Translations under genes and position numbers: made by a program
Notes under the pieces: generated by a model
Seen by the model: the letters and a program-made list of their open reading frames with translations, nothing else
Told to the model about the DNA's origin: nothing
Databases searched by the model: none
Source: Pseudomonas entomophila
Lineage (GTDB): Bacteria; Pseudomonadota; Gammaproteobacteria; Pseudomonadales; Pseudomonadaceae
Length of the DNA: 54,313 bases
NCBI RefSeq assembly: GCF_013523125.1
Contig: NZ_JAAMQJ010000036.1
Coordinates: 1 to 54,313 of the forward strand
Direction of reading: 5' to 3'
Shown here: one piece after another, positions 15,266 to 23,621 of the stretch
How positions within the stretch are numbered: the stretch's first letter is position 1
Layout: each line of letters begins with the position of its first letter

Positions 15266-16729
15266 TCAGCGGAACGGCGGCTCATCGAAGCTGCGCAGTT
15301 TACGCGAATGCAGGGCATCGAGCTCGGTGCGCAACAGGTCGAGGGCGGCGATGCCGATCTTCAGGTGCTGGCTGACGGCGCGGTTGTAGAAGGCGTTGGC
15401 CGAGCCGGGCAACTTGATCTCGCTGTGCAACGGCTTGTCCGAGACGCACAGCAAGGTGCCGTAGGGCACCCGCAGGCGATAGCCCTGGGCAGCGATGGTG
15501 CCGCTTTCCATGTCCACGGCGACGGCGCGCGACAGGTTGATCAGCGGGCGCTCCTGGGCCCAGCGCAGCTCCCAGTTGCGGTCGTCGTAGGTCAGCACGG
15601 TGCCGGTGCGCAGGCGCTTCTTGAGCTGGTCGCCACGCTCGCCGGTGACCTGCGCCGCCGCTTCCTGCAAGGCCAGCTGCACCTCGGCCAGGGCCGGGAT
15701 GGGGATGTTCGGCGGCACCACGCGGTCAAGGATGCCATCGCGGCGCATGTAGGCATGCGCCAGCACGTAGTCGCCGATGGTCTGCGACTGGCGCAGCCCG
15801 CCGCAGTGGCCGATCATCAGCCAGCAGTGCGGCCGCAGCACGGCCAGGTGGTCGGTGATGTTCTTGGCGTTGGACGGACCGACGCCGATGTTGACCAGGG
15901 TGATGCCGTCGCCGTCGGCGGCGATCAGGTGATAGGCCGGCATCTGGAAGCGGTGCCAGACCACACCGGCGACCAGGGCCTGCACCTGGTCGTCCGGCAC
16001 GTCCTTCTCGATCACCACGTTGCCGGGCAGCACCATGCGCACGAAGCGCGGGTCCTGGCGCAGCTGCTCCAGGCCGTGGGCGATGAACTGGTCGACGTAG
16101 CGGTGGTAGTTGGTCAGCAGGATCCACGGCTGCACGTGCCGCCAGTCGCTGCCGGTGTAGTGCACCAGGCGACGCAGCGAGAAGTCCACGCGCGCGGCAT
16201 CGAACAGTGCCAGGGGCAAGGTCTCGGCGCCGTCCCAGTCGTGCAGGCCGTCGGCGATGTCATCGGTGGCCGCCGACAGGTCGGTGCTGGGGAACACCCG
16301 CGCCAGCTGGGCGGCGGTGATACCACTGCCGGCCAGCTCGTCGCCCTGCTCGACCACGTAGGGGTAGGGAATGTCCTGGGCACTGGCGCCGACTTCGACG
16401 GTGACGCTGAAGTCGCTCATCAACGGGCGCAGCTGCTCGAGCAGGTAGTTGCGGAAGGCCTTGGGCTGGGTAATGGTCACGCTGTAGGTGCCGGCGACCT
16501 GGACCTTGGCGTAGGCCCGGGTGGTGACCGGTGCATCGCCCTGGCAGTAGTAGGTCAGTCGCAGCGCCGGGTAGCGGTACAGCGCGCGCTCGTCGGCATC
16601 CGGTTCGGTGCGGTCCTTGAGGTAGCGTTTCAGGGCCTGGCTGAGGGCGCCGGTGGCTTGTTCATGCAGCGCCGCGAGACGGTCGACGGCCTGCTCTGGA
16701 GTATCAACGACAACGAACGCTTGGCTCAC
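15266..16729 (-). CDS. amn: AMP nucleosidase
   Basis: Hydrolyses AMP to adenine and ribose 5-phosphate, adjusting adenylate pools. The 487-residue length fits the bacterial Amn family (about 480). The N-terminal Amn domain (RYPALRLTYYCQ, SVTITQPKAFRNYLLEQLRP) precedes the nucleoside-phosphorylase-like domain with INIGVGPSNAKN-type sequence, HCWLMIGHCGGLRQSQTIGD, and AVDMESGTIAAQGYRLRVPY followed by CVSDKPLHSEIK. Start ATG 16729 opens MSQAFVVVDTPEQAVDRL. rluE follows after six bases, so the two are probably one transcript. Confidence 0.95.
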   Translation of the reverse strand: MSQAFVVVDTPEQAVDRLAALHEQATGALSQALKRYLKDRTEPDADERALYRYPALRLTYYCQGDAPVTTRAYAKVQVAGTYSVTITQPKAFRNYLLEQLRPLMSDFSVTVEVGASAQDIPYPYVVEQGDELAGSGITAAQLARVFPSTDLSAATDDIADGLHDWDGAETLPLALFDAARVDFSLRRLVHYTGSDWRHVQPWILLTNYHRYVDQFIAHGLEQLRQDPRFVRMVLPGNVVIEKDVPDDQVQALVAGVVWHRFQMPAYHLIAADGDGITLVNIGVGPSNAKNITDHLAVLRPHCWLMIGHCGGLRQSQTIGDYVLAHAYMRRDGILDRVVPPNIPIPALAEVQLALQEAAAQVTGERGDQLKKRLRTGTVLTYDDRNWELRWAQERPLINLSRAVAVDMESGTIAAQGYRLRVPYGTLLCVSDKPLHSEIKLPGSANAFYNRAVSQHLKIGIAALDLLRTELDALHSRKLRSFDEPPFR

Positions 16730-16798
16730 ACTGTGTTTCCTGTCTGGACGTGCAGGCGCTCCATCTTGCCTAGGTTCACCGGTAAATACATCCCCCTC

Positions 16799-18451
16799 TC
16801 AGACCGGCCAGGCCGGCGTCGCCCGCGCCAGCAGCGCCCGCACGTCGACCCCGCGTGGCAGGCAGCCGTAGGCATGTCCGCCCGGCGCCAGGCGGCTGCC
16901 GATGAAGGCCTCGCTGACCGTGTCGTCACCGGCCTTGAGCAACGCGCTGGCCTGCAGCGCCAGGGCGATGGCCTCGCTGAGTTGGCGGGCGCGGTAAGTC
17001 TGGTCCTCAAGGTCGGCCAGCGCTTGCTGCAACGCGGTCACGTGCCGCGCCAGCCGCGCATCGCCATGCCCGCCGTCCAGTTCGTGCCATAGGGCCTCGG
17101 CGCATGCCGGCGTCTTGGCCAGGGCACGCAGCACGTCCAGGCACTGCACGTTGCCCGAGCCTTCCCAGATCGAGTTGACTGGCGCCTCGCGGTACAGCCG
17201 TGGCAGCACGCTGTCTTCGACGTAGCCGGCGCCGCCCAGGCATTCGGCAGCTTCGTTGATCATGCCTGGGGCGCGCTTGCAGACCCAGTACTTGCCCACC
17301 GCCGTCGCCAGTCGCACGAAGGCCACCTCGCGCGGATTGGTCGGGTGATCGAGGCCCTGGGCCAGGCGCAGACTCAGCGCCAGGGCCGCTTCGCTCTCCA
17401 GGGCCAGGTCGGCGAGCACGTTCTGCATCAAGGGCTGCTCGGCCAGCGGACGCCCGCCGACCTGGCGGTGCGCGCAGTGGTGGGTGGCCTGGGTCAGCGC
17501 CTGGCGCATCAGGGCGCTGGAGCCGAGCACGCAGTCGAAGCGGGTCAGACTGACCATCTCCAGGATCGTGGCGAGGCCGCGGCCTGCCTCACCGACCATC
17601 CAGGCCAGGGCGCCGCGTAGCTCGATTTCGCTGGAGGCGTTGGAGCGGTTGCCGAGCTTGTCCTTCAGGCGCTGGATATACAGCAGGTTGCGGCTGTCGT
17701 CGGGCCGGTGCCGGGGCAGCAGAAAGCAGCTCAGGCCCTGATCGGTCTGCGCCAGGGTCATAAAGGCATCGCTCATCGGCGCCGAGCAGAACCACTTGTG
17801 CCCCACCAGTTCATAGGCCTGCCTAGGGCCAGGCTGGCCCACCGGCCAGGCACGGGTGGTGTTGGCGCGCACGTCGGTGCCGCCTTGTTTCTCGGTCATG
17901 GCCATGCCCAGGGTGACCCCGGCCTTGTGCGCCGCGCCGACGTTGCGCGGGTCGTACGTCGGTGCCAAAACCTTCGGCAGCCAGTCAGCGGCCAGGCCCG
18001 GCTGGCGTTGCAGGGCCGGTACGGCGGCGAAGGTCATGGTCAGCGGGCAGCCACTGCCGGCGTCGCCCTGCATGTGCAGGTAAACCAGCGCGGCGCGGGC
18101 GACCTGCGCGCCCTCGCCGGGCGAGACCCAGGGCAACGCTGGCAAGCCGTGCTCGACGGCGGTGCGCATCAGGGTGTGGTAGGCCGGGTGGAATTCGACG
18201 CAATCGATGCGGTGGCCGTAGCGGTCGTGGCTGCTGAACTGCGGCGGGTGACGCTCGGCGAGCAGGCCGGCCTCCATCAGCGGGCCGCCGGCCAGCGCGC
18301 CGTAAGTGTCCAGCCGCGCCTCGGCCCAGGCGGCCCCGTGGCGCCGTATTCCCTGCTGCAACGGCAGGTCCAGCCGGTACAGGTTGGCGCCGTCCAGCGG
18401 CGGCGGCTGGTTGGTGACCGCGTGGGTCTCGGCGAACGTGCGCAGGGTCAT
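16799..18451 (-). CDS. acyl-CoA dehydrogenase family protein, AidB-like
   Basis: FAD-binding protein of 550 residues, matching the AidB subgroup (about 540) rather than the 380-residue classical dehydrogenases. Visible elements are the N-terminal THAVTNQPPPLDGANLYRLD typical of AidB, GMAMTEKQGGTDVRANTTRA and HKWFCSAPMSDAFMTLAQTD in the beta domain, and AECLGGAGYVEDSVLPRLYR plus NSIWEGSGNVQCLDVLRAL in the C-terminal domain. AidB in E. coli is induced by alkylating agents and binds DNA; whether this protein shares that role is inference. It reads opposite to thiD, with a 150-bp gap that shows no thiamine riboswitch pattern. Confidence 0.88.
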   Translation of the reverse strand: MTLRTFAETHAVTNQPPPLDGANLYRLDLPLQQGIRRHGAAWAEARLDTYGALAGGPLMEAGLLAERHPPQFSSHDRYGHRIDCVEFHPAYHTLMRTAVEHGLPALPWVSPGEGAQVARAALVYLHMQGDAGSGCPLTMTFAAVPALQRQPGLAADWLPKVLAPTYDPRNVGAAHKAGVTLGMAMTEKQGGTDVRANTTRAWPVGQPGPRQAYELVGHKWFCSAPMSDAFMTLAQTDQGLSCFLLPRHRPDDSRNLLYIQRLKDKLGNRSNASSEIELRGALAWMVGEAGRGLATILEMVSLTRFDCVLGSSALMRQALTQATHHCAHRQVGGRPLAEQPLMQNVLADLALESEAALALSLRLAQGLDHPTNPREVAFVRLATAVGKYWVCKRAPGMINEAAECLGGAGYVEDSVLPRLYREAPVNSIWEGSGNVQCLDVLRALAKTPACAEALWHELDGGHGDARLARHVTALQQALADLEDQTYRARQLSEAIALALQASALLKAGDDTVSEAFIGSRLAPGGHAYGCLPRGVDVRALLARATPAWPV

Positions 18452-18601
18452 GGGACGACTCCCGATCCGGGGGACAGGTCAGGACAGTGAAGCAGCGCCG
18501 GGCTCGATCCTCAAGGCATAAGTCACACGGGGGCTACAGGCCAGGCGCCACCACCCTGGGACGGAGGCACCTGGAAACGTTTGGTGGTAAGCTCGCCCTC
18601 C

Positions 18602-19399
18602 ATGACTATCTACAGCTCTCGCCCCGTTGTCCTCTGTCTGTCCGGCCATGACCCCAGTGGTGGCGCCGGCCTGCAGGCAGATATCGAAGCCCTGATCGCC
18701 CAAGGTTGCCATGCGGCCCCCGCCGTTACCGCCTTGACCGTCCAGGATACCGTCAATGTGTCCGATTTCCGGGTGCTGGACCGCGAGTGGGTGCTGGCCC
18801 AGGCCAATGCCGTGCTCGCCGACTCCAGCGTGGCGGCGGTCAAGCTGGGCATGCTCGGCTCGCTCGAGATGGTCGACACGGTCGCCGAGCTGCTGCGCGC
18901 ACACCCGCACTTGCCGATGGTCTGCGACCCGGTACTGCGCGCCGGTGGCGGCGGGCGGCTGGGCAAGGACGAGGTCGGCTACGCCGTGCGCGAGCGCCTG
19001 CTGCCGCTGGCGACGATCGCCACGCCCAACCTGCCTGAAGCCCGCATTCTCGCCGAATTGCCGGACGGCACGGCGGACCAGTGCGCCGAAAAGCTGCTGC
19101 CCTACTGCAAGCACCTGCTGATCACCGGCGGGCATGGCGACGAGCAGCAGATTCACAACCGCCTCTACAGCCGCGACGGCGACTGCCAGGTGTGGACCTG
19201 CGAGCGCCTGCCCGGCAGCTACCACGGCTCGGGCTGCACTCTGGCCAGCGCCCTGGCCGGCCGCCTGGCGCAAGGCGAGCAGCTGCACAGCGCGGTGCGC
19301 AGCGCCCTGGACTATACCTGGCGCACGCTGCGCGACGCCGAACAGCTGGGCCGGGGCCAGTACGTGCCCCGCCGCTTGCCGCTGGATTTCTGTTCCTGA
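18602..19399 (+). CDS. thiD: hydroxymethylpyrimidine/phosphomethylpyrimidine kinase
   Basis: Phosphorylates hydroxymethylpyrimidine twice to give the pyrimidine diphosphate used in thiamine synthesis. The 265-residue ribokinase-fold protein has the N-terminal VLCLSGHDPSGGAGLQADIE, VCDPVLRAGGGGRLGKDEVG in the middle, TPNLPEARIL, HLLITGGHGDE, and the phosphate-binding, catalytic LPGSYHGSGCTLASALAGRL near the end. ATG 18602 matches the family N-terminus (MTIYSSRPVV); a GTG at 18581 is less likely. It is followed 17 bp later by thiE, the next step of the pathway. Confidence 0.96.
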   Translation: MTIYSSRPVVLCLSGHDPSGGAGLQADIEALIAQGCHAAPAVTALTVQDTVNVSDFRVLDREWVLAQANAVLADSSVAAVKLGMLGSLEMVDTVAELLRAHPHLPMVCDPVLRAGGGGRLGKDEVGYAVRERLLPLATIATPNLPEARILAELPDGTADQCAEKLLPYCKHLLITGGHGDEQQIHNRLYSRDGDCQVWTCERLPGSYHGSGCTLASALAGRLAQGEQLHSAVRSALDYTWRTLRDAEQLGRGQYVPRRLPLDFCS

Positions 19400-19416
19400 C
19401 CCGACGCGAGGACGAC

Positions 19417-20040
19417 ATGACACGACGCGGCCTGTACGCGATCACCGACAGCCAGCTCTTGGCCGGGCGGCTGCTGTCGCACGTCGAAGCGGCGCTCGAA
19501 GGCGGCCTGGCGCTGCTGCAATACCGCGACAAGAGTGGCGATGCCTCGCGCCGCCGTGAAGAAGCCGAGGCCCTGCGCGAGCTGTGCCAGCGCTACGACA
19601 CGCCGCTGGTGATCAACGATGACCTGGCACTGGCGGCCCAACTGGGCGTCGGCGTGCACCTGGGCCAGACCGACGGCCCGCTGCACCCGGCGCGCGCGCA
19701 GCTGGGCCCACAGGCGGTGATCGGCTCGACCTGCCATGCGCGCCTCGACCTGGCCCAGGATGCGGTGGCACAAGGCGCCAGCTATGTCGCCTTCGGCCGT
19801 TTCTTCCACTCGATGACCAAGCCCGGCGCCCCGGCGGCCAGCCTCGACCTGCTGGCCCAGGCGCGCGCCGACCTGCCACTGCCGATCGCGGTGATCGGCG
19901 GCATCACCCTCGACAACGCCGCCCCGCTGGTCGCCCATGGTGCCGACCTGCTGGCGGTGATCCACGGCCTGTTCGGTGCCGACGACGCGCGAGACGTCAC
20001 CCGCCGCGCCCGCGCCTTCAATGCCCTGTTCGCCTCCTGA
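19417..20040 (+). CDS. thiE: thiamine-phosphate synthase
   Basis: Joins the pyrimidine diphosphate made by ThiD to the thiazole phosphate to form thiamine phosphate. The 207-residue TIM-barrel protein shows LYAITDSQLL at the start, LLQYRDKSGDASRR (pyrophosphate-binding), VINDDLALAAQLGVGVHLGQ followed by TD, VIGSTCHA, YVAFGRFFHSMTKPGAP, and IAVIGGITLDNAAPLVAHGA. ATG 19417 follows GCGAGGACGAC. It lies 17 bp after thiD and 17 bp before hemL, so thiD-thiE-hemL probably form one operon. Confidence 0.96.
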   Translation: MTRRGLYAITDSQLLAGRLLSHVEAALEGGLALLQYRDKSGDASRRREEAEALRELCQRYDTPLVINDDLALAAQLGVGVHLGQTDGPLHPARAQLGPQAVIGSTCHARLDLAQDAVAQGASYVAFGRFFHSMTKPGAPAASLDLLAQARADLPLPIAVIGGITLDNAAPLVAHGADLLAVIHGLFGADDARDVTRRARAFNALFAS

Positions 20041-20057
20041 TTCGAGAGAAGCCTTTT

Positions 20058-21341
20058 ATGTCCCGTTCTGAATCCCTGTTCGCCCAAGCCCAGAAGCACA
20101 TCCCCGGTGGCGTCAACTCGCCCGTGCGTGCGTTTCGCAGCGTCGGCGGCACGCCGCTGTTCTTCAAGCACGCCGAAGGCGCCTATGTCATCGATGAAGA
20201 CGACAAACGCTACGTCGACTACGTCGGCTCCTGGGGGCCGATGATCCTCGGCCATGGCCACCCGGACGTCCTGGAATCGGTACGTCGCCAGCTGGCGCAC
20301 GGCCTGTCCTACGGCGCGCCGACCGCGATGGAAACCGAGATGGCCGACCTGGTCTGCTCGCTGGTGCCGTCGATGGAAATGGTGCGCATGGTCAGCTCCG
20401 GCACCGAAGCGACCATGAGCGCCATCCGCCTGGCCCGCGGCTACACCGGCCGCGACGCGATCATCAAGTTCGAAGGCTGCTACCACGGCCACTCCGACAG
20501 CCTGCTGGTCAAGGCTGGCTCCGGCCTGCTGACCTCCGGCGTGCCCAGCTCGGCCGGTGTGCCAGCGGACTTCGCCAAGCACACCCTGACCCTGCCGTTC
20601 AACGACCTGGGCGCAGTGGCGCAGACCCTGGCCGACGTCGGCCAGAGCGTGGCCTGCATCATCGTCGAACCGGTGGCCGGCAACATGAACTGCGTGCCGC
20701 CGGCACCGGGCTTCCTCGAAGGCCTGCGCGAGCAGTGCGACCAGCATGGCGTGGTGCTGATCTTCGACGAGGTGATGACCGGCTTCCGGGTGTCCCTCGG
20801 TGGCGCCCAGGGCCACTACGGCATCACCCCCGACCTGTCGACCTTCGGCAAGATCGTCGGCGGCGGCATGCCGGTGGGCTGCTTCGGCGGCAAGCGCGCG
20901 ATCATGGAATGCATCGCGCCCCTGGGCCCGGTCTACCAGGCCGGTACCCTGTCCGGCAACCCGCTGGCCATGGCCGCAGGCCTGACCACCCTGCGCCTGA
21001 TCAGCCGCCCAGGCTTCCACGACGCGCTGAGCGCCTTCACCAGCCGCCTGCTCGACGGCCTGCAGCAGCGCGCCGATGCCGCGGGCGTGCCGTTCGTGAC
21101 CACCCAGGCCGGTGGCATGTTCGGCCTGTACTTCACCGGCGCCGACGACATCGTCACCTTCGACGACGTGATGGGCAGCGATGCGGAACGCTTCAAGCGT
21201 TTCTTCCATCTGATGCTCGAGGGTGGCGTGTACCTGGCACCGAGCGCCTTCGAAGCCGGCTTCACTTCGATCGCCCATGGCGAGACCGAGCTGAAGATCA
21301 CGCTGGACGCCGCGGAAAAGGCCTTCGCTGCGCTGAAATGA
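20058..21341 (+). CDS. hemL: glutamate-1-semialdehyde 2,1-aminomutase
   Basis: PLP enzyme making 5-aminolevulinate, the first committed heme precursor, from glutamate semialdehyde. The 427-residue length is standard. It shows the N-terminal IPGGVNSPVRAFRSVGGTPL, SSGTEATMSAIRLARGYTGR, IIVEPVAGNMNCVPP, IFDEVMTGFR, and the PLP-binding lysine K265 in TFGKIVGGGMPVG. ATG 20058 has a good ribosome-binding site (GAGAGAAG). It is third in the likely thiD-thiE-hemL operon, and two hairpins follow its stop. Confidence 0.97.
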   Translation: MSRSESLFAQAQKHIPGGVNSPVRAFRSVGGTPLFFKHAEGAYVIDEDDKRYVDYVGSWGPMILGHGHPDVLESVRRQLAHGLSYGAPTAMETEMADLVCSLVPSMEMVRMVSSGTEATMSAIRLARGYTGRDAIIKFEGCYHGHSDSLLVKAGSGLLTSGVPSSAGVPADFAKHTLTLPFNDLGAVAQTLADVGQSVACIIVEPVAGNMNCVPPAPGFLEGLREQCDQHGVVLIFDEVMTGFRVSLGGAQGHYGITPDLSTFGKIVGGGMPVGCFGGKRAIMECIAPLGPVYQAGTLSGNPLAMAAGLTTLRLISRPGFHDALSAFTSRLLDGLQQRADAAGVPFVTTQAGGMFGLYFTGADDIVTFDDVMGSDAERFKRFFHLMLEGGVYLAPSAFEAGFTSIAHGETELKITLDAAEKAFAALK

Positions 21342-21356
21342 GTGAGCGGTGCCCCC

Positions 21357-21399
21357 GACCACCGCGCCCATGCGCCGGTGGTCAGGGAACTTGTCCCTG
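21357..21399 (+). terminator. double hairpin after hemL
   Basis: GACCACCGCGC (21357-21367) pairs with GCGCCGGTGGTC (21372-21383) with one bulged G. It is followed by a smaller stem, CAGGGA (21383-21388) with TCCCTG (21394-21399). There is no T-run, so this is at best a weak or Rho-assisted terminator or a 3'-end-stabilising structure. Confidence 0.45.
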
Positions 21400-21425
21400 C
21401 CGCCGCCAGAAAATCGAGTAAAACT

Positions 21426-21455
21426 TTGTAAGGTACGGGTGGCTTATCCCATAAT
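21426..21455 (+). promoter_or_regulatory. sigma-70-type promoter of the Sel1 gene
   Basis: TTGTAA (21426-21431) and CATAAT (21450-21455) are 18 bp apart and 50 bp before the start codon at 21505. The expected start of transcription is about 21462. This suggests the Sel1-repeat gene is expressed separately from thiD-thiE-hemL. Confidence 0.5.
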
Positions 21456-21504
21456 GAGCCCCCAGAGACATTGGCCGCAGCTTTGCAGAGGTAAGTCGAT
21501 CCCC

Positions 21505-22056
21505 ATGAACCGCACCGGCCGCGCCCTCAGCCTGGGCTGCCTGCTGCTCCTCCAGCCCCTGTCGACCCTGGCGGAAGGCGGCAACTCGCTGCTGATCCCG
21601 ACCACGGGACGTTGCACGTTCGACACCCGGCCGCAGGACGTGGACAGGGCGCTCAAGGCGTGCGAGCAACTGGCGGCCTCGGGCGACGCCCAGGCGCAGT
21701 ACGAGCTGGCCGAGCTGTACCATGCGGGCGACCAGGTCCCGAAGGACCTGCACAAGGCCTTGGACTACTACGAGCAAGCGTCGCTGCTCGGCCATGCCGA
21801 GGCGCAGTCCAAGCTGGGGGCGATGTTCTTCCAGGGTGAAGGGGTGGCGGCCAACAACGTGCAGGCCTACATCCTGCTGAAGATGGCGGCGGTCAACGGT
21901 GCCGAGGATGCCCTGGACATGGCCGACGAGGTGTCGGCCAGCATGCCGCGCGAAGAACTCGAGCGGGCGACCCAGGTGCTGGGGCAGATCTTCCGCAAAT
22001 ACCTGCTGGAACTGCAGAGCGCCGACGGCCGCACCCCCTTCTCGCCGTTGCCCTGA
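21505..22056 (+). CDS. exported Sel1-repeat (SEL1/TPR-like) protein
   Basis: A 183-residue secreted protein. A signal peptide covers about residues 1-23 (MNRTGRALSLGCLLLLQPLS, cleaved after TLA), and at least two Sel1 repeats follow: DAQAQYELAELYHAGDQVPK with ALDYYEQASLLG, then EAQSKLGAMFFQGEGVAANN with QAYILLKMAAV. Such repeats mediate protein contacts. Function is unknown. Gene order matches the conserved Pseudomonas arrangement hemL, Sel1-type gene, DUF1820. ATG 21505 follows GAGGTAAG. Confidence 0.85.
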   Translation: MNRTGRALSLGCLLLLQPLSTLAEGGNSLLIPTTGRCTFDTRPQDVDRALKACEQLAASGDAQAQYELAELYHAGDQVPKDLHKALDYYEQASLLGHAEAQSKLGAMFFQGEGVAANNVQAYILLKMAAVNGAEDALDMADEVSASMPREELERATQVLGQIFRKYLLELQSADGRTPFSPLP

Positions 22057-22080
22057 GCGGCACGCGGTTCAGCCCGGGTG

Positions 22081-22407
22081 TCACTTCTCCGGCAGCGGCA
22101 TCGGGAACGGCATGACGTTGCCGGTGGGCCTGGCCTCGCTGATCTTCACCGCACCGACCCGCTCCACCTCATCGATGCGCACGATGGCATGCATCGGCAC
22201 GAAGCTGCGCACCACGCCGTCGAACTGGGCCTTGAGCTTTTCTTCGCTGGGGTCGACCACCACCTGGGTACGTTCGCCGAAGACGAACTCCTCGACCTCC
22301 AGGAACCCCCACAGGTCGCTTTGGTAGATCTGCTTGGCGTACATCTCGAACACCTGGCCCTGGTTGAGGAAAATCACTTTGAACAGCGGCGCGTCGCGTT
22401 TGGTCAT
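22081..22407 (-). CDS. DUF1820 family protein
   Basis: A 108-residue cytoplasmic protein of the DUF1820 family, function unknown. The family-typical start MTKRDAPLFKVIFLNQGQVF followed by YAKQIYQSDLWGFLEVEEF is clear. The C-terminus is IDEVERVGAVKISEAR followed by a Pro-rich tail. ATG 22407 is preferred to longer upstream frames because it matches the family start. In Pseudomonas this gene usually lies divergent from miaB; here the next gene is phoH and miaB is missing. Confidence 0.88.
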   Translation of the reverse strand: MTKRDAPLFKVIFLNQGQVFEMYAKQIYQSDLWGFLEVEEFVFGERTQVVVDPSEEKLKAQFDGVVRSFVPMHAIVRIDEVERVGAVKISEARPTGNVMPFPMPLPEK

Positions 22408-22531
22408 GGCGGCAAGGTCAACGGTGCGGAAAAAGGGCGCGCAGCATAGCAGACAGCGCCTCGCCTGGCTGTCCCGACCCTTGAAACCCTCGCGCCCTGA
22501 CGCGCTCCAAACAGCATGAGCGACCCTTGGC

Positions 22532-22576
22532 AACCCTTGATCGCCGTGGACCTTTCGCCACTGCCGATCAAGGGTT
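22532..22576 (+). promoter_or_regulatory. long perfect hairpin upstream of phoH
   Basis: AACCCTTGATCG (22532-22543) pairs perfectly with CGATCAAGGGTT (22565-22576). An inner GTGG/CCAC stem (22546-22549 with 22558-22561) extends it. It lies 46 bp before the phoH start, where the miaB-phoH junction would be. It could be a terminator left over from a lost upstream gene, a processing site or a leader structure. A 22-codon reading frame (22516-22584) spans it. Confidence 0.55.
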
Positions 22577-22622
22577 ATTCTTGATCTTACATTCCCTAGC
22601 CGGCGAGCGGCCCAAGACTACC

Positions 22623-23621
22623 TTGAACGCACCCATAGAACCCCATCGCTTCATCCTCGAGCCCTTCGAGGCCCATCGTTTCGCCAACCTGTGCGGACAG
22701 TTCGACGAGCACCTGCGCCTGATCGAACAGCGTCTGGACATCGAGATCCGCAACCGCGGCAACCAGTTCGAGCTCATTGGCGAACCCAAGACCACCTTTT
22801 CCGCCGAACAGCTGCTGCGCAGGCTCTACCGCGAAGCGAAAGCGACCGAGCTGTCGCCGGAAATGGTTCACCTGTACCTGCAGGAGTCGACCGTGGAAGC
22901 CCTCGAAACCCCGGCAACGAACGAAGTCAGTGTATCGCTGCGCACGCGCAAGGGCCCGATTCGCCCGCGCGGTGCCAACCAGCAGCGTTACGTGAAGGAA
23001 ATCCTGGCCAACGACATCAACTTCGGCATCGGCCCGGCCGGTACCGGCAAGACCTACCTGGCCGTGGCCGCAGCGGTGGATGCGCTGGAGCGTGAACAGG
23101 TGCGCCGCATCCTGCTGGTGCGTCCGGCGGTCGAAGCGGGCGAGAAGCTCGGCTTTCTGCCGGGCGACCTGGCCCAGAAGATCGACCCGTACCTGCGCCC
23201 GCTGTACGACGCCCTCTACGAGATGCTCGGCTTCGAGCACGTGGCCAAGCTGATCGAGCGCCAGGTGATCGAGATCGCGCCGCTGGCGTACATGCGTGGC
23301 CGCACCCTGAACAACAGCTTCATCATCCTCGACGAAAGCCAGAACACCACCCTCGAGCAGATGAAGATGTTCCTGACCCGGATCGGCTTCGGCTCCACGG
23401 CAGTCATCACCGGCGACATCACCCAGGTCGACCTGCCCCGTGGCACCAAGTCCGGGCTGGCCCACGTGATCGAGGTGCTGCGCGACGTACCCGGCATCAG
23501 CTTCACGCACTTCCAGCCCAAGGACGTGGTGCGCCATCCGCTGGTGCAGCGCATCGTCGAGGCCTACGAGCGTTTCGACGCCCAGCAGGCTCAGCCCGAG
23601 GTGCGCGGCAAAGATGCTTGA
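22623..23621 (+). CDS. ybeZ: PhoH family ATPase (YbeZ)
   Basis: PhoH-like ATPase of 332 residues, thought to work with the YbeY nuclease in rRNA and RNA processing. The P-loop GPAGTGKT is at 137-144, Walker B FIILDESQNTT further on, and TGDITQVDLPRGTKSGL in the C-terminal half. The start is most likely the TTG at 22623 (MNAPIEPHRFILEPFEAHRF), which matches the usual Pseudomonas N-terminus; no ATG is near. Its end overlaps ybeY by 8 bp. In most relatives miaB lies directly upstream, but here only 215 bp separate phoH from DUF1820. Confidence 0.94.
   Translation: MNAPIEPHRFILEPFEAHRFANLCGQFDEHLRLIEQRLDIEIRNRGNQFELIGEPKTTFSAEQLLRRLYREAKATELSPEMVHLYLQESTVEALETPATNEVSVSLRTRKGPIRPRGANQQRYVKEILANDINFGIGPAGTGKTYLAVAAAVDALEREQVRRILLVRPAVEAGEKLGFLPGDLAQKIDPYLRPLYDALYEMLGFEHVAKLIERQVIEIAPLAYMRGRTLNNSFIILDESQNTTLEQMKMFLTRIGFGSTAVITGDITQVDLPRGTKSGLAHVIEVLRDVPGISFTHFQPKDVVRHPLVQRIVEAYERFDAQQAQPEVRGKDA

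Noticed and set aside
18452..18601. Possible thiamine (TPP) riboswitch upstream of thiD
   Set aside because: The conserved TPP-aptamer sequences (CTGAGA-type and the ACCTGA core) are not present in this gap. In Pseudomonas the riboswitch is usually before thiC.
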